Part shown: positions 62,642-64,000 of the stretch, piece by piece
Layout: every line of letters starts with the position of its first letter
How positions within the stretch are numbered: position 1 is the first letter of the stretch
Source of the DNA: ENR-C20 sp942493145
GTDB taxonomy: Bacteria > Bacillota > Clostridia > Acetivibrionales > DTU013
Direction: 5' to 3'
Assembly: GCA_942493145.1 (NCBI GenBank)
Contig: OW818679.1
Coordinates: 4,216,001-4,280,000, forward strand
Length of the DNA stretch: 64,000 nt
Program-made: the position numbers and the translations under genes
The notes under the pieces: model-generated
Database searches by the model: none
What the model saw: the letters and a program-made list of their open reading frames with translations, nothing else
Told to the model about the DNA's origin: nothing

Positions 62642-64000
<1,359 letters not shown>

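Overview
The window is a chromosomal origin region of an anaerobic, spore-forming, low-to-moderate G+C member of the Clostridia. The sporulation and germination genes (ypeB, sipL, veg, bofA, a cotS-type gene), the 16S rRNA and the Firmicutes-type dnaA/oriC neighbourhood all point there. A cluster III (Ruminiclostridium/Acetivibrio-like) relative is my best guess from the 16S, but I cannot place it further without a search. oriC lies between dnaA and rpmH at about 47.3-47.97 kb. To its left almost every gene is on the minus strand and to its right every gene is on the plus strand, so transcription is co-directional with replication. The main exceptions in the left arm are a glycolipid glycosyltransferase, a small HMA protein, a VanW protein, azlCD and gltBD.

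Layout. 0-7.2 kb: the 5' part of ypeB, a diacylglycerol-glycosyltransferase-type enzyme, an SH3/pseudo-NlpC lipoprotein, a YhaN-like ATPase with its metallophosphoesterase partner, and acpS. 7.2-12.4 kb: a fapA-like gene and a three-gene cluster of AAA+ ATPase, PspA and a membrane coiled-coil protein. 12.5-19.5 kb: HMA protein, GntR regulator, ispE, sipL, veg, a remnant of yabG, a cotS-type gene, bofA, yaaL and a Nudix hydrolase; this is the ispE-veg-yabG sporulation neighbourhood known from Bacillus and Clostridium. 19.7-31.2 kb: vanW-type gene, azlCD, a stress protein, gltB-gltD and a chemoreceptor-like protein. 31.5-38.6 kb: a diguanylate cyclase with duplicated periplasmic-binding domains, a zinc-ribbon protein, an MFS exporter, two tRNA-Ser genes, and two membrane proteins including a DUF4446 protein. 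38.6-47.3 kb: parS, parB, parA, parS, gyrB, remB, recF, yaaA, dnaN, dnaA. 47.3-58.7 kb: oriC, rpmH, rnpA, yidD, yidC, jag, mnmE, mnmG, rsmG, noc, gyrA. 58.8-64 kb: a small secreted protein, then an rRNA operon (16S, tRNA-Ala, start of 23S).

The origin segment links replication initiation (dnaA, dnaN), topology (gyrA, gyrB), segregation and nucleoid occlusion (parAB, two parS sites, noc), RNA processing and translation (rpmH, rnpA, mnmEG, rsmG) and membrane insertion (yidC, yidD, jag). Compared with the common Firmicutes order, gyrA plus the rRNA operon and parAB plus the DUF4446 gene have exchanged arms, as an inversion symmetric about oriC would produce.

The most interesting candidate system is the AAA+ ATPase/PspA/membrane coiled-coil cluster at 8.95-12.4 kb. 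PspA belongs to the ESCRT-III superfamily and the ATPase is a Vps4/Cdc48-like AAA protein, so the pair could form a bacterial ESCRT-III/Vps4-like membrane-remodelling module. Other points of note are a yabG gene reduced to its N-terminal domain next to intact veg, an NlpC/P60 domain without its catalytic Cys and His, a probable CTG start codon, and tandem consensus promoters before veg. I see no CRISPR array, prophage, plasmid gene or intact transposase.
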